Shown piece by piece: positions 34,486 through 46,757 of a DNA stretch of 64,000 nucleotides. The number at the start of each line of letters is the position of its first letter. Positions within the stretch are counted from its first letter, which is position 1. The notes under the pieces were generated by a model that made no database searches, was not told where the DNA came from, and worked only from the letters and a program-made list of their open reading frames with translations. Position numbers and translations under genes: made by a program. The DNA is from Colocasia esculenta (Eukaryota; Streptophyta; Magnoliopsida; Alismatales; Araceae), in contig CM024758.1 of assembly GCA_014218235.1 (NCBI GenBank), forward strand, positions 69,946,206 to 70,010,205, read 5' to 3'.

Positions 34486-37392
34486 TAGGTCACGTGTATG
34501 TGGTATTGTATCTATCATTCAACACGCACGCACGATTTTCCCAGCGCAGATGCAACGCCAGTAATCATTATACCCCATGGTTAACAGTATATCTATGACT
34601 CGCCGTCATTGGGGCTAGATTGGAGCCCTTGGACCACCCGTGCCTGTCAACATCTCACTTAAATTTTTAAATGTAGATACCCACAGTCATTTATAATGGC
34701 CAGTGAGAGTTTCAATAAGTAAGCATGTGTAATGTCATGTTCATGATGATGAGGAGAACAAGTAATAAGTAATGGAACATGATTTCACGAGTACAATGGT
34801 TAAGAGATAAATTCGGCAGCATAACGGTACGATTTATACTTTCGTTCAATCCTTACATTAATGGCTTTAGTCCAGTTTGTAAGTCACACTCACGAGAACA
34901 AGAGAGAAAGGAAGTGCATGCTATCTCCAGGGAACTTCAATGGTACAACCAACTCGTCGGCCATGTGGGAATCCATGGTCAGAGGAGATTTACGGAGGCC
35001 TTGGTGAAAAGGTCACTAGTCTACCGATTCGGAATGACCGGTAGAGAGTTTCCATTTTTCCAAGAAAGGCTGCCTAAGTGCTAGTGTGTAGTGCGGTACG
35101 CATGTCTCAATTCACAGACCATCGGTCTCAAACTCGCATGAAGCACTTGACAATATAACATGGAATTAACTATGCACTTTAACTAATCATGGTTTGCAAG
35201 ATTTTGATAACCATTATCATTTAAACGTGGAAGACAGTAGGAAGATTAAATCAGAAGTAGCACGAATGGATTATAACATTTAAGGAGCACTTAGAATAGC
35301 ATTCATGTAATTAAAGCTTTAAATGGGTTTAACACTTTTAAGTCATTAAATAACAATCATGTAATGATCAGACCCAAGACATGCAACTTACACAGTGAAT
35401 ATCATATTTAAACAAACCTTGGGTATATGCGGAAAACTATGCAGGAGAACGTGGTTTCAGGTAAAATTCTGAGAAGGCGACAGGGGTATATAAGGAAGGT
35501 GACAGGGTGTCAGATTGCGACAGGACAAGGGCTGCGAAGGGATGGCTAAAAGGCGACAGGGTCATGTAAGGAAGGCGACGTGTCGGTCAGATCAGGCAGC
35601 CATATAGCGACGTAGTACACGTCGCATTCAGAAGGCGACAATAGGGCTGTCGCAATAAGACCTCTGAAAGTGACATATCGGGCCGTCGGATTCACAGGGT
35701 CCGTGCCTGACCTGACAGAGCATGGACAGTGCCTCGGATTGCGGACCTGTCTTTCCTTCTTTTGACATAGGGTTGTTCTAAAATAGTGAACAAATGCACA
35801 GTGCGTGAAAAATAACGAAACCAGTTTTAAAATAACCTAGACATACTAGGGTACTTCCATTAAATTGGAATTGAACAATAAAAATGGTTTCGATAGGTTT
35901 TGATCACGGGGAACACAGGTCCGACCAAGGGTAACTTGAAAACGTAATTTATGCAGCAACCCTATTACCACGCTATAACTCTCTAACTAATGATATTTAG
36001 ATAAAACGTTCAACATGAAACCTGACAAGGACAACTAGTAGAATAACGTTCATGTTATGAGTTTTCTCTAATTCGATCTTGAAACATGTGCAACATATTA
36101 AGAATGGGAAAGCTCTAACAGTGCGCGACTTTGGCAAAACGCTTATAAATCAAGATCTACTAGAAATTCGATGAAACCAGTGGGAATGAAAGCTAACTTG
36201 ATGCTCTACACATTAGTATAGGATATGTTAAGGTTTGGCCCGAGAAAACCTACCTTTTGGGTTGAAGAAGTCCCATTATTCCAGAAAACCAGTGTTCAGA
36301 CCACTTGGAGGAAAACGCTTACTACTCCGTGTATACTGCATAGAATTTGGGAATTCCACTTGGGTTAGAACGTAGACTTGACCCTCTTTCCAGGGGTATA
36401 GGCCTTGCAAGGTTTGGTTTAGGTTTGACTCACCTTTGGTCGACTTCAAGAGAGTGGTTTGTGCAGGTCGCAGCAGACGAGGAGGGGAAGAAGACGGCTT
36501 CTTGTGGTCGTTCCACAGCTCCTCGGCCACCAAGAGCTCCTCCACACGACCCTAGCAAGTTCTAAATTCGTTCCTAGGGTTTGGGTGAAGAGTATTTAAG
36601 TAACCATGGTGTTTAGGAGTCCTATTATAACTAGGAAAGGAGGGTTTCGGGATTGGCATGTTTAATTTCCTATTTTTGATGATTTCCTCCTCCCTTTGAG
36701 TGTGTGAGGCATTAGGAAACCTCCCCTCATAGTTAGGCACGAATTTGGGTTGCCATGAATGCATGATTGCATCCTAATTCAACTCTAATTGCCTCTTTTT
36801 AATTTCAGCTTATTTATGGTTACGAATTTCCATGTATTTTCTAGCTTTATTTGATTTTTGGGCCATATGTGGTCCATGGCCCAATTAAGATATTGGGTCA
36901 TTAATATATAATGTTGGAAATCTCTCCAACACTTTTATTTAATTTTTGATTGCGTCGTATTTCCGTGTTAACGGTTTTCCGACTTGTTTCCTTATTTAGA
37001 TAATCGGTCGCAATGACTCTTAAACCTAGCCCGAATGATTTTTATTGAACCAAATTTCTTGATGGGTCATTAGAGGATATTATTTGAAGTCCATATATGA
37101 TTTTTATTTAATTTTCTGACTCATCCACGTACGTGTGATAATGGTTTTACGACTTATTCATGAATTACGATAATAAGTCACGAAACACTTTAAACTTGGA
37201 TGATCTGATTTTTCTTGGCACAAATTTCTTGTGAAACATTTAGTAATATATTTAGGGTTGATTTTAATTTTTACGAAATTTTCCGAAGTGTTTTAGCACA
37301 TACGATAATGATACGTATGTTTTAAATACTATGGTATTAGGGAAAATTATTTATTTCCATTCACTTTGGATTAAAATTTCTGGGGTGCTACA
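34486..37392 (-). repeat. Gypsy LTR, right piece (minus strand)
   Basis: On the minus strand it starts TGTAGCACCCCAGAAATTTT at 37392. It continues to 34486 and resumes at 19046 left of the Athila insertion. It is related to the LTR start at 63791-64000: CCCGAATGATTTTTATTG and TGGGTCATTAGAG-type blocks appear inverted there. A cluster of GCGAC/GTCGC motifs (35465-35700) lies beside a TATATAAGG-like box near 35486. It truncates a plant-mobile-domain frame at 37393. Confidence 0.7.
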
Positions 37393-37845
37393 CAAAAGTA
37401 TGCCAAGAAAAAGGACGAGGAAGCGACGCAAGTCCAGGTCCGCCTCCGCTCCTAGCTCACTCGCCAGTTCCCTCCTGCTAACTCGAACCAACCTCTCAAA
37501 ATGCTCATCATCCGTCTCCCCTGCTCCTTTCCCCACGTCATATAACCCTAGACTCTCCTGCAGTGCTACCCTAGCGACAAGGGATGACCTATGACCTACA
37601 GGTAACCCTAGCAATCGCTCAGCCAGGTCCTGGTAGCACGGGTAGGTAAAAACACTCACCGGTCTCCCGTAAACTCTGAGCCCTGTGATCCGGTTCACAT
37701 CCTCGAGGCTGGGGATCATGTGTCCCCATGGGAATACAAAGGTGGTCGCCTCCGTGTCCCACTTGCTCCGTAGAGCCTGGGTGAGAGCCGGGTCTGCCCT
37801 CATTCTCTCCATCCTAAAAATCTCCCCGAACCCCATCTCTTCCAC
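37393..37845 (-). pseudogene. Plant mobile domain (PMD) protein fragment, copy 1
   Basis: On the minus strand the frame from 37845 reads ALRSKWDTEATTFVFPWGHM, IPSLEDVNRITGLRVYGRPV and CYQDLAERLLGL. This is the N-terminal pattern of the plant mobile (aminotransferase-like) domain, known from MAIL/MAIN proteins and from transposable elements. Its biochemical role is unknown. The frame passes into LTR sequence at 37392 (the last 15 or so codons are not its own), so the gene is cut by the LTR insertion. An acidic, lysine-ending segment at 38255-38437 may be its N-terminal exon, because the related copy at 43148-44283 has the same arrangement. Confidence 0.75.
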
Positions 37846-38987
37846 TCTCTCTCTCTAGAAGGGGGGGAATGTCAGGAAGATAGCCAACACTAGGGTCCAC
37901 AACACCCAGGCCCTCATCTCACCCTGTAGGCACAATTGAATTGTAAACAGTCAAGTTTTAGTGTTCGGTCAGAGTCGCCACCCCTATGGAAGTCGCGACC
38001 TTGCCGCGACAAGGCGGTGCGACGCGACCTTATCTCGTCACCTTCCTGGGCCGTGATAAGGCCGCGTCCGTTCGCACTGCCGCGATATGGTCGCGACGCC
38101 CCGAACCGTCGCGACAACCTGTCGCAACGGCTAGCGCTGACACGTTCTCAGGACCGGACCGGACGGAGCTTCCCTTGTCCGATCCTGTTTCCCATGGGCT
38201 TCGCGCCCTACATCCGCCCTCTGGGGGCTTCCTCTACCATTCCCACACATCCATTCAAGGCTTAGGGTCGGATTTACTTACCGATTTCATCGCCTTTGCC
38301 TTCTTCTTCCTCGCCTCTTCCACATCAACGATGGGGCCCTCCACCTCTTCCTCCTCCTCCATCTCGACGTCCATCTCCACTCCTCGGCCGAGGGTGCCTT
38401 CGCCTGGCGCTGGGAGCTCCGTCGCTCCGTGTGGCACTTCGCCCGTGAGGATCCCTTGCCGGTGTTTCCTCCTTACATGGCAGGTTTTTTGGGGTGATTA
38501 GGTTGAGTTTGGGAGAGAATGCAAGAAAAGGGAAAGCTAGTGCGAGGATTGCAAGGGGAATTGGAAGATTCGAAGGATGGAGGTTTGGGATGTTTGAAAG
38601 CAAGGAAAGGGGAAGAGGAAGGCGCCCTTTGCGTTTTGAATTGCTTGGTTTTATTCGCGCGTAGCAGGGGGTCGCGTCTTTGTCGCGGCGTCCTAGATGG
38701 TCGCGACAAGATCGCGACCACACGCCTTGACGCATTCTTAAGGTGGTTATCTAGCTGTCACGACATAAACAGAGCCCTTTGCGCAGACAGGAAAATTCTG
38801 TTTTATTCATTCATCAAGTCTATACATTCACTAATTCTTTCCTACAATCAATTAAATGCCAAAATTCTACCCTAACTACCATCTGATGTCCTCCTACAAT
38901 CAATCCAATTATTCTCAGATGTCCGCGGCTGCCGGCTGAATCCTCTTCAGTGCCTCAAGGTATTCCTTGGTCAGTCCTCATCTTCCA
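37846..38987 (-). other. Upstream part of PMD copy 1: possible N-terminal exon and GCGAC arrays
   Basis: GTCGCGAC-type motifs cluster at 37975-38125 and 38655-38765. On the minus strand 38255-38437 encodes a proline/glutamate-rich start (MPHGATELPAPGEGTLG) followed by an EEEEEVEGP acidic run and a KKK basic run. It resembles the segment at 44041-44280. There is no other supported gene. Confidence 0.5.
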
Positions 38988-40361
38988 CTACCTCGGCTTG
39001 AAGGAGACCCAATGCACATCCTTCCCAATGGACGATGGCGCTGCGCACGTCACGCTCGTCCTGCTCGTCGCCCCTTTTCCTCTCTTGAACGGGCGGGTAA
39101 TGCGATAAGAGAGGAAAAACGTGCGAGCCGCACCGCATTGGAGGTAGCAGCGATCCAGGTTGTAGAGAACCTGCGCTTCATTGCCCAGCAGTCGCAAGGC
39201 CAGTCCGGTGCGCTGAGGATGATGGATCATCCGGTTGTGCAGGAAACGCGGGCGCATGTCAAATTTGTCCACGGTCATCCTTTTGAAGTAATCACGCCAT
39301 GCCTTCAGCCCTTTATTTGAGCAGTCTTGCACCAGGCTTGGGTAGACATGCGAAGAGGCCCACCCACGAATGCCAGCGGATGATGAAGCATTGTCTTACA
39401 CTCCATGGCCAAGTTCTCCATCGCCTGAAACTGAATGTGCATGCCCATCCAAAGCTCGAGGGCGATGACCGAGCCATAGAAGGGGCCCCGGTAGCTGCAG
39501 AAGTAAGTCTAGCGTAGAGATATCCCAGAATCGCTTGGACAATACTCATACCTTCTGAAATTGAGGCAATGATGCTGAGATGGCGAAGGAGATCGCGCTG
39601 TCTGTCGCTGGAAAGAGAATAACCCCGCAAACGTAGATTGCGGCCGCCTTAGCAATGGAGATATGATTCCCGGTTTTTGCGCTTACATTGAGAGATGATC
39701 CACTGCGCAATAGGGAGAAGGTGAACGTGCATCCCACTAGTCATGGAATGCAAATCAGTCTTCCTCATAGTAATCTCCACAAGGATGCTCCATGAGTTGA
39801 TGTGCGCCACAGTGTAGGAAATCGCGAGCTCCTCGCCCCTCTGATATCGTGGAAGACCAAGCATTATCTCTAGCTCCTCCAGTAAGATGGTAGCCTCAAA
39901 CCCGGGGAAGATGAACGTGTGGGTCTGGGCGTGCCACAGTTCCGCCAACGCCGTAACGCTGTCCCACATGTGCACGATCTTGTCATACTTCTTGGCCAGC
40001 ACAAGCACAGTGGAGAGCCCCCACTCTTTCAAATGCTGGATAGAAGCAGGCGGCAAAAGCTCGATCATCAGGGCTAACCAGGGCACCTTGGAGAATCTTC
40101 TCTACCCGGATAAAATCTGAAGTGATAGAAGAAAGAGTTTGAGGACAGGGAGAAAGAAGAAGAAGAAAGCAGGGGGAAAGGGAAAACAGGCAGAAATTCA
40201 GAAGTTAGAAGAAGAAGACTACTTACTTGAAGCTTCGGGCGTATACATATGTGCCCCGGGATGGAAGAGAGCCGCTGGAGATCCGCGTGAGACTCACGAG
40301 CTGCCTTAGGTCTAGCATATGGCGGTATACCCTCCTGGAGAGCAGAGAGGGATCTCTTCAT
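38988..40361 (-). pseudogene. Antisense PMD/DUF7745-like gene with TATA box and probable intron
   Basis: Exon 1 (40227-40361) starts MKRSLSALQEGIPPYARPKA and ends at a good donor (CAA|GTAAGT). The best in-frame acceptor (TAG) puts exon 2 at 40101, giving a 125-bp intron. Exon 2 reads WDSVTALAELWHAQTHTFIF, PGFEATILLEELEIMLGLP and stops at 39649. The Phe-Pro...Leu-Glu-Glu...Leu-Gly-Leu-Pro pattern is that of plant mobile or DUF7745-like domains. Downstream frames (39313-39630, 38988-39332, with GLKAWRDYFKRMT) look like the rest of the protein after frameshifts. The gene opposes the Tat-type 3' LTR at 41737. Antisense extra genes between pol and the 3' LTR are known in Tat-lineage elements, and this fits. 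The function is unknown. Confidence 0.65.
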
Positions 40362-40433
40362 GGCTGTAGGAGAGAGAAAATTGAAGAAGAGAGGAAGCAG
40401 AGAATTAACTGCGGGATTAACACCCCAAACCAC

Positions 40434-40442
40434 CTATTTATA
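40434..40442 (-). promoter_or_regulatory. TATA box of the antisense PMD-like gene
   Basis: TATAAATAG on the minus strand, 73-80 bases upstream of the ATG at 40361, with a GA-rich leader between. GTCGCGAC motifs lie 140-230 bases further upstream (40580-40660). Confidence 0.65.
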
Positions 40443-41722
40443 GAACTCTAGGGGGGTGCAAACCCATCCTAACCCCGTAACTGGTTGATAGGATAAGACT
40501 AGGAGAGGTTTATAAGTCCTAATGGAAGTCTAAATGTCCTAGGATAGAGGTTAACATAGGTTTTCTGCGTTTTCAGGGTTCGATCAGAGTCGCGACGCCG
40601 CGATATGACGCGACCAGGTCGCGACATGGCGGAGCACCGCGACTATGTCGCGGTCTTACAAGGTGTCGCCTCTCTATCTTTTGTGTTATTCCATGTCTGT
40701 GCTTAGTGTATTTGTTTGTTTGATTATGTTTGTGTATATATTGTCCATTTCGTGCTAATTTATGTCTGTTTATTGTAAAAAACAAAACAAAAAAAAATAT
40801 AAAAAAAATTGAAAAATCACAAAAAAAAGAAGTCGTCACAGGTAAGTAAGGTAAGTATTTCTTCCCTTACTCCTCCGCATTACTATATGGTATTCTAGCT
40901 ATTATACCATTTCAAGGACTAGCTGGTCAATGTGCTCTGGGATTTGAGTTCCCCTTACCAAAATAGTGATAATCGTGCACATTGTTAATCGTTGGATAGG
41001 CCGTTAAGTTGGGTAAGTTCGGGGACGATGCATTCAGGCCTGCACTGCGGTTGTGGGTAGTCTCTTGACCCGTTCTTATTGGACTTAACAATATTACCCT
41101 TGATATATTTTCTATTTTCTCCTTTTTTATTCGCATTTGTTTTGATGATTTCTTTTATTTTAGCCCAGCAGCATCATGTAGGACTTTAAGCTTTCCTGAC
41201 TCATTCCAGACTATTGATGAGCCCTTGTTGAGTGCCCAATCATCCTTCATATTCCAAACAAGAAATCAAATTCCACTCCGAATCGGAAGGTTGTCTCCGA
41301 GGAGTTGTTCCCGTCAGTTTGACAAGAATTTCCCTGTCCGGATTCTCTATTAAATTTTCATCTATTCCTTGATCCGTTTTGGTTGCGAACCGCTCCCAGG
41401 ATAGAGTCATGAGTTACCTGCCTGGCACGCACATGTCCCTCCGAAACGAAACCTACAGGCCGATCGGCTAGGGTACCTCTTAATAAAGGGGTTGATCGTT
41501 CTCTTCTTTTCTCCTTCTCGTCCAGACTGGTGCTTTTCTCTGCATTTTGCTCGAGCAGCTGACTCGGGGCTTTCACGAAGATTCCAATTGCTTGTTAGTT
41601 AGACCGGGTGTCTCCTTACCTTGGCTCCCACTTTTCAGTCCACTCCGCATCATTTCCGTTCCACCGTCACTTTGTGACACCTCCACTCCACTTCCGCTTC
41701 GTTTCCTTGCAAAGTGGAAGCC
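40443..41722 (+). other. Non-coding 3' region of the Tat-type element
   Basis: No gene is supported. It holds a GTCGCGAC cluster (40580-40660), an A-rich run (40777-40830), and a GC-balanced stretch leading to the polypurine tract. Confidence 0.5.
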
Positions 41723-41736
41723 AAGGAGGGGCAATC
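41723..41736 (+). promoter_or_regulatory. Polypurine tract of the plus-strand Tat-type element
   Basis: AAGGAGGGGCAATC directly precedes TGTAGACACC. It marks 41737 as the start of a 3' LTR. Confidence 0.75.
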
Positions 41737-43147
41737 TGTAGACACCTGATTCTGACTAATGAGTTGAACCATATTTCTTGTTATCTTAGTGAGCCCCTAG
41801 TTGGTCACTCACCTTGAGCCCATCATTAGCCTTGTTTTGGGCCTATTAACAACTCAAATTGCCTTGAAATCCCGCCCATTATCACTTTGAGAGAGTCCCT
41901 AGGCTTAAATAACCATTATTCTTTCACATGATTGGCTGATAATTCGCAGATAATTGGCTTCCTTGACGCATCGCATCGTAGCGCCGCGTCTCAGTGTCGC
42001 GTCGCTACTAGTCGCCGCGACCGCCCATGCATTTTCATGCATGTGGGCATACTGTCGCGATGCCCCGCCTCGTCGTGTTTCCATTTAGCGGCCCTACGAT
42101 GCGCCGCAACAGCAGCTGCGCATGCAGGCCTCCGCAACCAACTCCTATTTATGCTCCCATGGGTTTATCTTATCTCTAAGAAATATCTCAACCCTTGGGC
42201 AGGATTTGGGCCCTAGGGACTCTCTGGGGATCTAAGGACTCTCCTATGCGATTTTCATTGGCATTTATCTCCCATTTCATTTATTATCCATTTTGATGGG
42301 ATTTCTCTCTCAAAGGCTTATAAAAGCAAGGCCCTCTCTTCATGGAATGGGAGAGCTCCGATTTTCACCCCGAAGGGCTGCCAAATTCTCCAATGAGATA
42401 TACTTAGCCTCATAGCCCTCCCATTTCCATTCCTTTCCTTACATTCCACCTTACAAAAGCTTGCTACTTCATCATCCATGGAGCGTGGAGCGTGAGGAGG
42501 GTGACCCCCACTTCATCCAGGAGCTTCTGCACGATCATTTGAACGTCATCCACGCCAGGGAGTCGCTCCAATGGGGCTCATTCTTCTCTTCTCCCCTTTT
42601 CCTCTATTTCTTCATGCATTTTATTTTATTTCTAGATAGTTGCATCCCTTCCCATTCCCACGTTTTCCTACTACCCAAGGGGTTTTTAAAACCACCCCCA
42701 GGTTCGTTCCCACCATGCTTTCTCTTTTCTTTTCATTTTTGGGAATAGTTACTACACTTAACTTGTTCTAATAGGGCTTTTCTTGTTTCTTTTTATTTTG
42801 GCAGGCACCCAAGTGAGATCCCACGAGAAGTTCTCATCCTCTAGCCGACTGGAGGACGGGAAGAAGGTCCCATCCATCATCTCCCGCACAGAAGAGAACA
42901 CGACAGTGGAGAGGGACGTGACAAAGAGACGCGGCTGGCAATGTCGACGCGTTCTCAACATCATTTGGACAGGTAACCCTATCGCGACACCAGGTCCACT
43001 TCCATTCTCTTTCCCTTTCCTAGAATAGTTAGCCCCTCACATTTTCTACTCATTTGGCAACTATCTAGGTGGCGATCACATCCTACTTTCCATGCTATTA
43101 GATTAATATCCTGTGCATGTCTTGGGGGCACATTCCTCGTGATTACA
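41737..43147 (+). repeat. 3' LTR of a plus-strand Tat-type element
   Basis: About 1411 bp, TGTAGACACCTGATTC...GATTACA. It is a close match, in the opposite orientation, to the LTR at 62018-63409. A TATA box (TTATAAAAGC) is at 42318-42327 and the GTCGCGAC-type cluster lies upstream at about 41955-42080. The rest of this element (gag-pol) is not present to the left, where PMD sequence and the LTR ending at 37392 lie. It is therefore 5' truncated. Confidence 0.85.
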
Positions 43148-43738
43148 ACCGGGACTCCTAGTGTCCCCAAGATCAGCTTCCCGATCACGAGAATCAGAAG
43201 CGTCTCAGGTCTCTATCTGCCGCTGCTCCCTCCTCCTCTGCCAGCGCTGCCCTAGCATCCACTGTCAATCGAGCCATGTACTTTGTCTGGCCCTCTCCGG
43301 TCTGGTGGCGCACATCTGCCACCCCCAAGCTCGCCTGTAGTCTCGTCCTCGGACACAGGGAGACCTCTCCCTCGTCACCTCCAGTCCTAGGAGCCTCTCC
43401 ACCATCTCCTGATAGCAGGTGTACGTCACCCCTGTCACAGCTTGGCCGTCTACCCTCAGGGCGGTGATCCGTACCACGTCCTCCTGTGTGGGGATCATAT
43501 GACCCAATGGGAGAAGGAAGGCGTGGCCTCGGGGTCCCACCACTCCTTTAATGCCTGGATCAACGCCACATCCGGCGTCAGCTCGTCTAACCTCAAAAAA
43601 GGGGCCGAACTCCATCTCCTCCAGCCTGGCCCTCTGGAAGTCCAGCAACCCCTGATAGATGGCCCGGACGACGGCCCACCCCAGCCGGAACCATAGCTCA
43701 CTCTGCAAAACAGCCACAAAAGTCCAAAGATCAGTCAA
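43148..43738 (-). pseudogene. Plant mobile domain fragment, copy 3
   Basis: On the minus strand the frame from 43738 reads SELWFRLGWAVVRAIYQGLL, ARLEEMEFGPFFEV, then HAFLLPLGHMIPTQEDVVRI, TALRVDGQAVTGVTYTCYQE and VERLLGLEV. It is clearly a relative of copy 1 (37393-37845) but longer at the N-terminus. A frame disruption replaces the usual Trp-Asp-Pro-Glu part in one frame (a second frame at 43495-43719 carries EWWDPEATPSFSHWVI). It is cut at 43147 by the Tat-type LTR. It is not functional as it stands. Confidence 0.75.
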
Positions 43739-44283
43739 ATTCCATGAAAATGAGCAGTTTGTTCAAGTCGCGACAGGAGATCTGTCACCTTCTGAACACG
43801 ACATAAGGGGTGTCACATTCAGCTTTTAGAAAGTGATGACCGAACCGTCGCCTTCTGAACACGACAGCCCCTCTATCGCATTCTTCCTGGTAATGCGACG
43901 GGCAACCTGTGCGTTCACAAGTCGACCAAGAACGGGCAATATCCGTTCACCGACTGTTTCACCTTGGGCAAGGCCCTACAATGGGGTGCTCAGCACCTCC
44001 TTTTGCCCCTTCCCACACCCTCAATCACACAGGGTTTAAAGTTTGATCACTTACCCTTTTGGGGCCGGCGGTCTCCTCCTCGCCTGGCGGTTCCTGGAGG
44101 TCCACCTCCATGGGGAGTGCTGGAGTCTCCTCCCCTGTTGCCGTAGACGGTTCCTCGGCCGTCCGCTACCGGTGGATCATTTTCTTGGATCTCTGGCGCC
44201 CATCGCGGTGCCCACCGCCGCCTTCACCGCCCTCCATTGCCACGGGTCACCGGAGAGGGAGAAAGAGAAACGAGGGATAAAAG
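43739..44283 (-). other. Upstream part of PMD copy 3
   Basis: GCGAC/GTCGC motifs lie at 43765-43890. Minus-strand sequence at 44041-44280 encodes an acidic, proline-rich stretch (PMEVDLQEPPGEEETAGPKR) comparable with 38255-38437 in copy 1, so it is probably the N-terminal exon. It ends at the copia LTR start at 44284. Confidence 0.5.
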
Positions 44284-46431
44284 TGTTGCCCAGCTAGCTA
44301 GCCCAGAGGGGGGGGGTGAATGGGATATTAAAAATATTTAATACTTAAAACGTGTTCACACAATGGTCACAAAAACACACTTCGCAGATTGTTAGCGTTA
44401 GTGAAGGAAAAATCAAACACTAGAAGCAATCACACAACACAGAGAATTATCCTGGTTCAGATCTCCTCTCCTAGGAGTCCTACGTCCAGTCTATGAGCAA
44501 TATCTCAGGATTTCACTAACAAGGGTATAGTCCCCCTTAAGGACACTACAACACCCAGCACCCCAGCTGGTCTTCCTTCACACGAAGGGAACAACACCCT
44601 GGAACCCACCAGGTCTTCCTTCTACACGAAGGGAACAACACCCTGGTACCCACCAGGTCTTCCTTCCAATGAAGGGAACAATACAAGAAAAGTGTTCAGA
44701 GATGAAGCCCCTAGATCAAGCTTATAGAATACAACTTGATCTGAAGTGAAGAACTGAGAAGAAAAAAAGATCTACAACAAAGAACTCTTCTCAGAACAAA
44801 AGGCTCTCTCACAGATCTACACTTAGCACAGAGAGCAAGAGCTAGAACATATGGGAATTTTTTGCTTGGCTCTGGGAAAGCTTGCAGAAGTTGTAAGCGT
44901 TGTATCACAGTTGTGTATCCTTGTTACTCGTTAACTTCTCTATTTCAGGAGCTTCATTCTTATATATATATATATCACTTCTTTTTAAACTTGAAGTTGA
45001 AGTGTCCGTTGTCTCTAAGTTCTGGTTACGTTAGACTGCATGGTACTGTAGAAGTTCAACGGTCTTTTGGCTTTCCATGCACGCAAAGAGAGAGATCTTT
45101 TGTAGTATCCTTTGGCTTCTATTTTGTCCAATTGTATGACGAATGTTGTCAGAGACCTGCACACATTAAATGCTAAACAATAGACAGCTAGACTGTCTCT
45201 TGTTGTCAGTTAAGTTAGATTGATTTTATACAGAAGTAGAAGTTCCATTCTGTTCTTCTAAAATGATGTTTACAGAATAAGTAAGAGAATAGAATATATC
45301 GTCTACATGCATGCAGAGATACGTACTATCGTAATAAATGCATGGCTGTCAAAAAGATATACATGAAGACTTTGACTTTTCAACGTATTCAAACATTAGC
45401 TCGAAAAGGAAATCGTTATTTTCCACGAAATCGTTATATGCATGACTTATGAAATCATTGTGCAAATGAGTGAATCATTGTGCAATCATAAGTAAACATA
45501 TGCATACACAAATCGCTATATACAGTAATAATCCAATCGTTGTAAGCGAATCGTTGTGAAATGTATCGAATCGTTTTGAGAGCAAGTCGTTGTGATCACT
45601 TAAGAAATCATTCTGGAACAAATCGTTATGATCACTTAAGGAAACGTTGCGAGAGCAAGTCGTTGTGATCACTTAAGAAATCGATATGAGACCAACTCGT
45701 TGTTCTCACTTAAGAAATCGATGTGCGACCATCATTGTTCTCACTTAAGAAATCGATGTGAGAGAAATTGATGTGAGACCAAATCGTTGTTTTCACTTAA
45801 GAAATCGATGTGAGACCAAATTGTTGTTCTCACTTAAGAAATCGATGTGAGAGAAATCGATGTGAGACCAAATCGTTGTTCACTTAAGAAATCGATGTGA
45901 GACCAAATCGTTGTTCTCACTTAAGAAATCGATGTGCGACCAAATCGTTGTTATCACTTAAGAAATCGATGTGAGAACAAATCATTGTTCTCACTTAAGA
46001 AATCGATGTGCGACCAAATCATTTTCTCACTTAAGAAATCGATATGAAAACAAATTGTTATGATCACTTAACGAATCGTTATGAAAGCAAATCGTTATGA
46101 ACACTTGACGAATCATTCTAAGATCGACTTCATTGAATCCAAAACGTTGTTTCAGTCTTTGAGAAATCATTATGAATCTGAAATCAATAAGGCACTTATG
46201 ACATCATTGTGACCTATAGTGGAAATCGATGAGTACTTAGACAAATATTGATGCTTTGAACTCACATTGTTGTAGTGTGATGAATACTTACTTGATTGGC
46301 TTGTTTTCCCTTGGTTTATTTCCTGTGCTTAGACTTCATAGAAAATATGTTAGTAACCTTTATCATAGTTTTGTTAATCACAAAATAGATGTGTAATTTA
46401 TTTAAATTACATGAGGATAACCTGATCATCA
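44284..46431 (-). repeat. 3' LTR of the second SIRE-type element (LTR3)
   Basis: About 2148 bp, TGTTGCCCAGC...GATCATCA. It contains the CCCAGAGGGGGGGGGTGAATGG signature in its first 50 bases, three tandem copies of a GGTCTTCCTTC...AACAACACCCTGG unit at 44570-44680, a TATATATATATA box (44962-44976) and the ATCGAT array upstream of it on the minus strand. Confidence 0.85.
45411..46235. repeat. 37-bp ATCGAT/ATCGTT array in the U3 of LTR3
   Basis: The clearest units (about 45680-46060) are 37 bp. Each holds CTCACTTAAGAAATCGATGT followed by GAGACCAAATCGTTGTT. CTCAC and GTGAG flank the ATCGAT core, so each unit is a small inverted repeat. The array degrades towards both ends. It starts about 435 bp upstream of the TATA box. 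Confidence 0.9.
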
Positions 46432-46557
46432 ATGTCCCCCTTTTTGGTGATGACAAAACTTAATAATAAGCACACATTATCTTAAATAATTCTAAGTATG
46501 ATTGTGGAAATAACATAAGGAATGTATTTCAGAAATGCAATATTTCTCCCCCTTTTT
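46432..46557 (-). promoter_or_regulatory. Two polypurine tracts next to LTR3
   Basis: AAAAAGGGGGAC (46434-46445) and AAAAAGGGGGAGA (46545-46557) on the minus strand. The first adjoins the LTR. The paired arrangement matches the other two copia elements. Confidence 0.7.
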
Positions 46558-46757
46558 GTCATTTAAGCAAAAAGATCAAACGCTTGAGACAAAGAAGAAA
46601 GAAAAGATAAATGAGAGAGCACAAAAAAAATGATTGTATTACTCTTGAAGGGGTACAGGGAGATAGAAATTTGGAGAAAGAAGAGAGACATGCCGGGAAA
46701 TAAGTTCCCAAGCCTTAATCTTCTGTTCTTCAAAAAATTGTTGGAAGATGCCAGAAT

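Noticed and set aside
45411..46235. Regular short repeats resembling a CRISPR array
   Set aside because: The spacers are not unique, the units degrade gradually, and the array lies in the U3 of a plant LTR.
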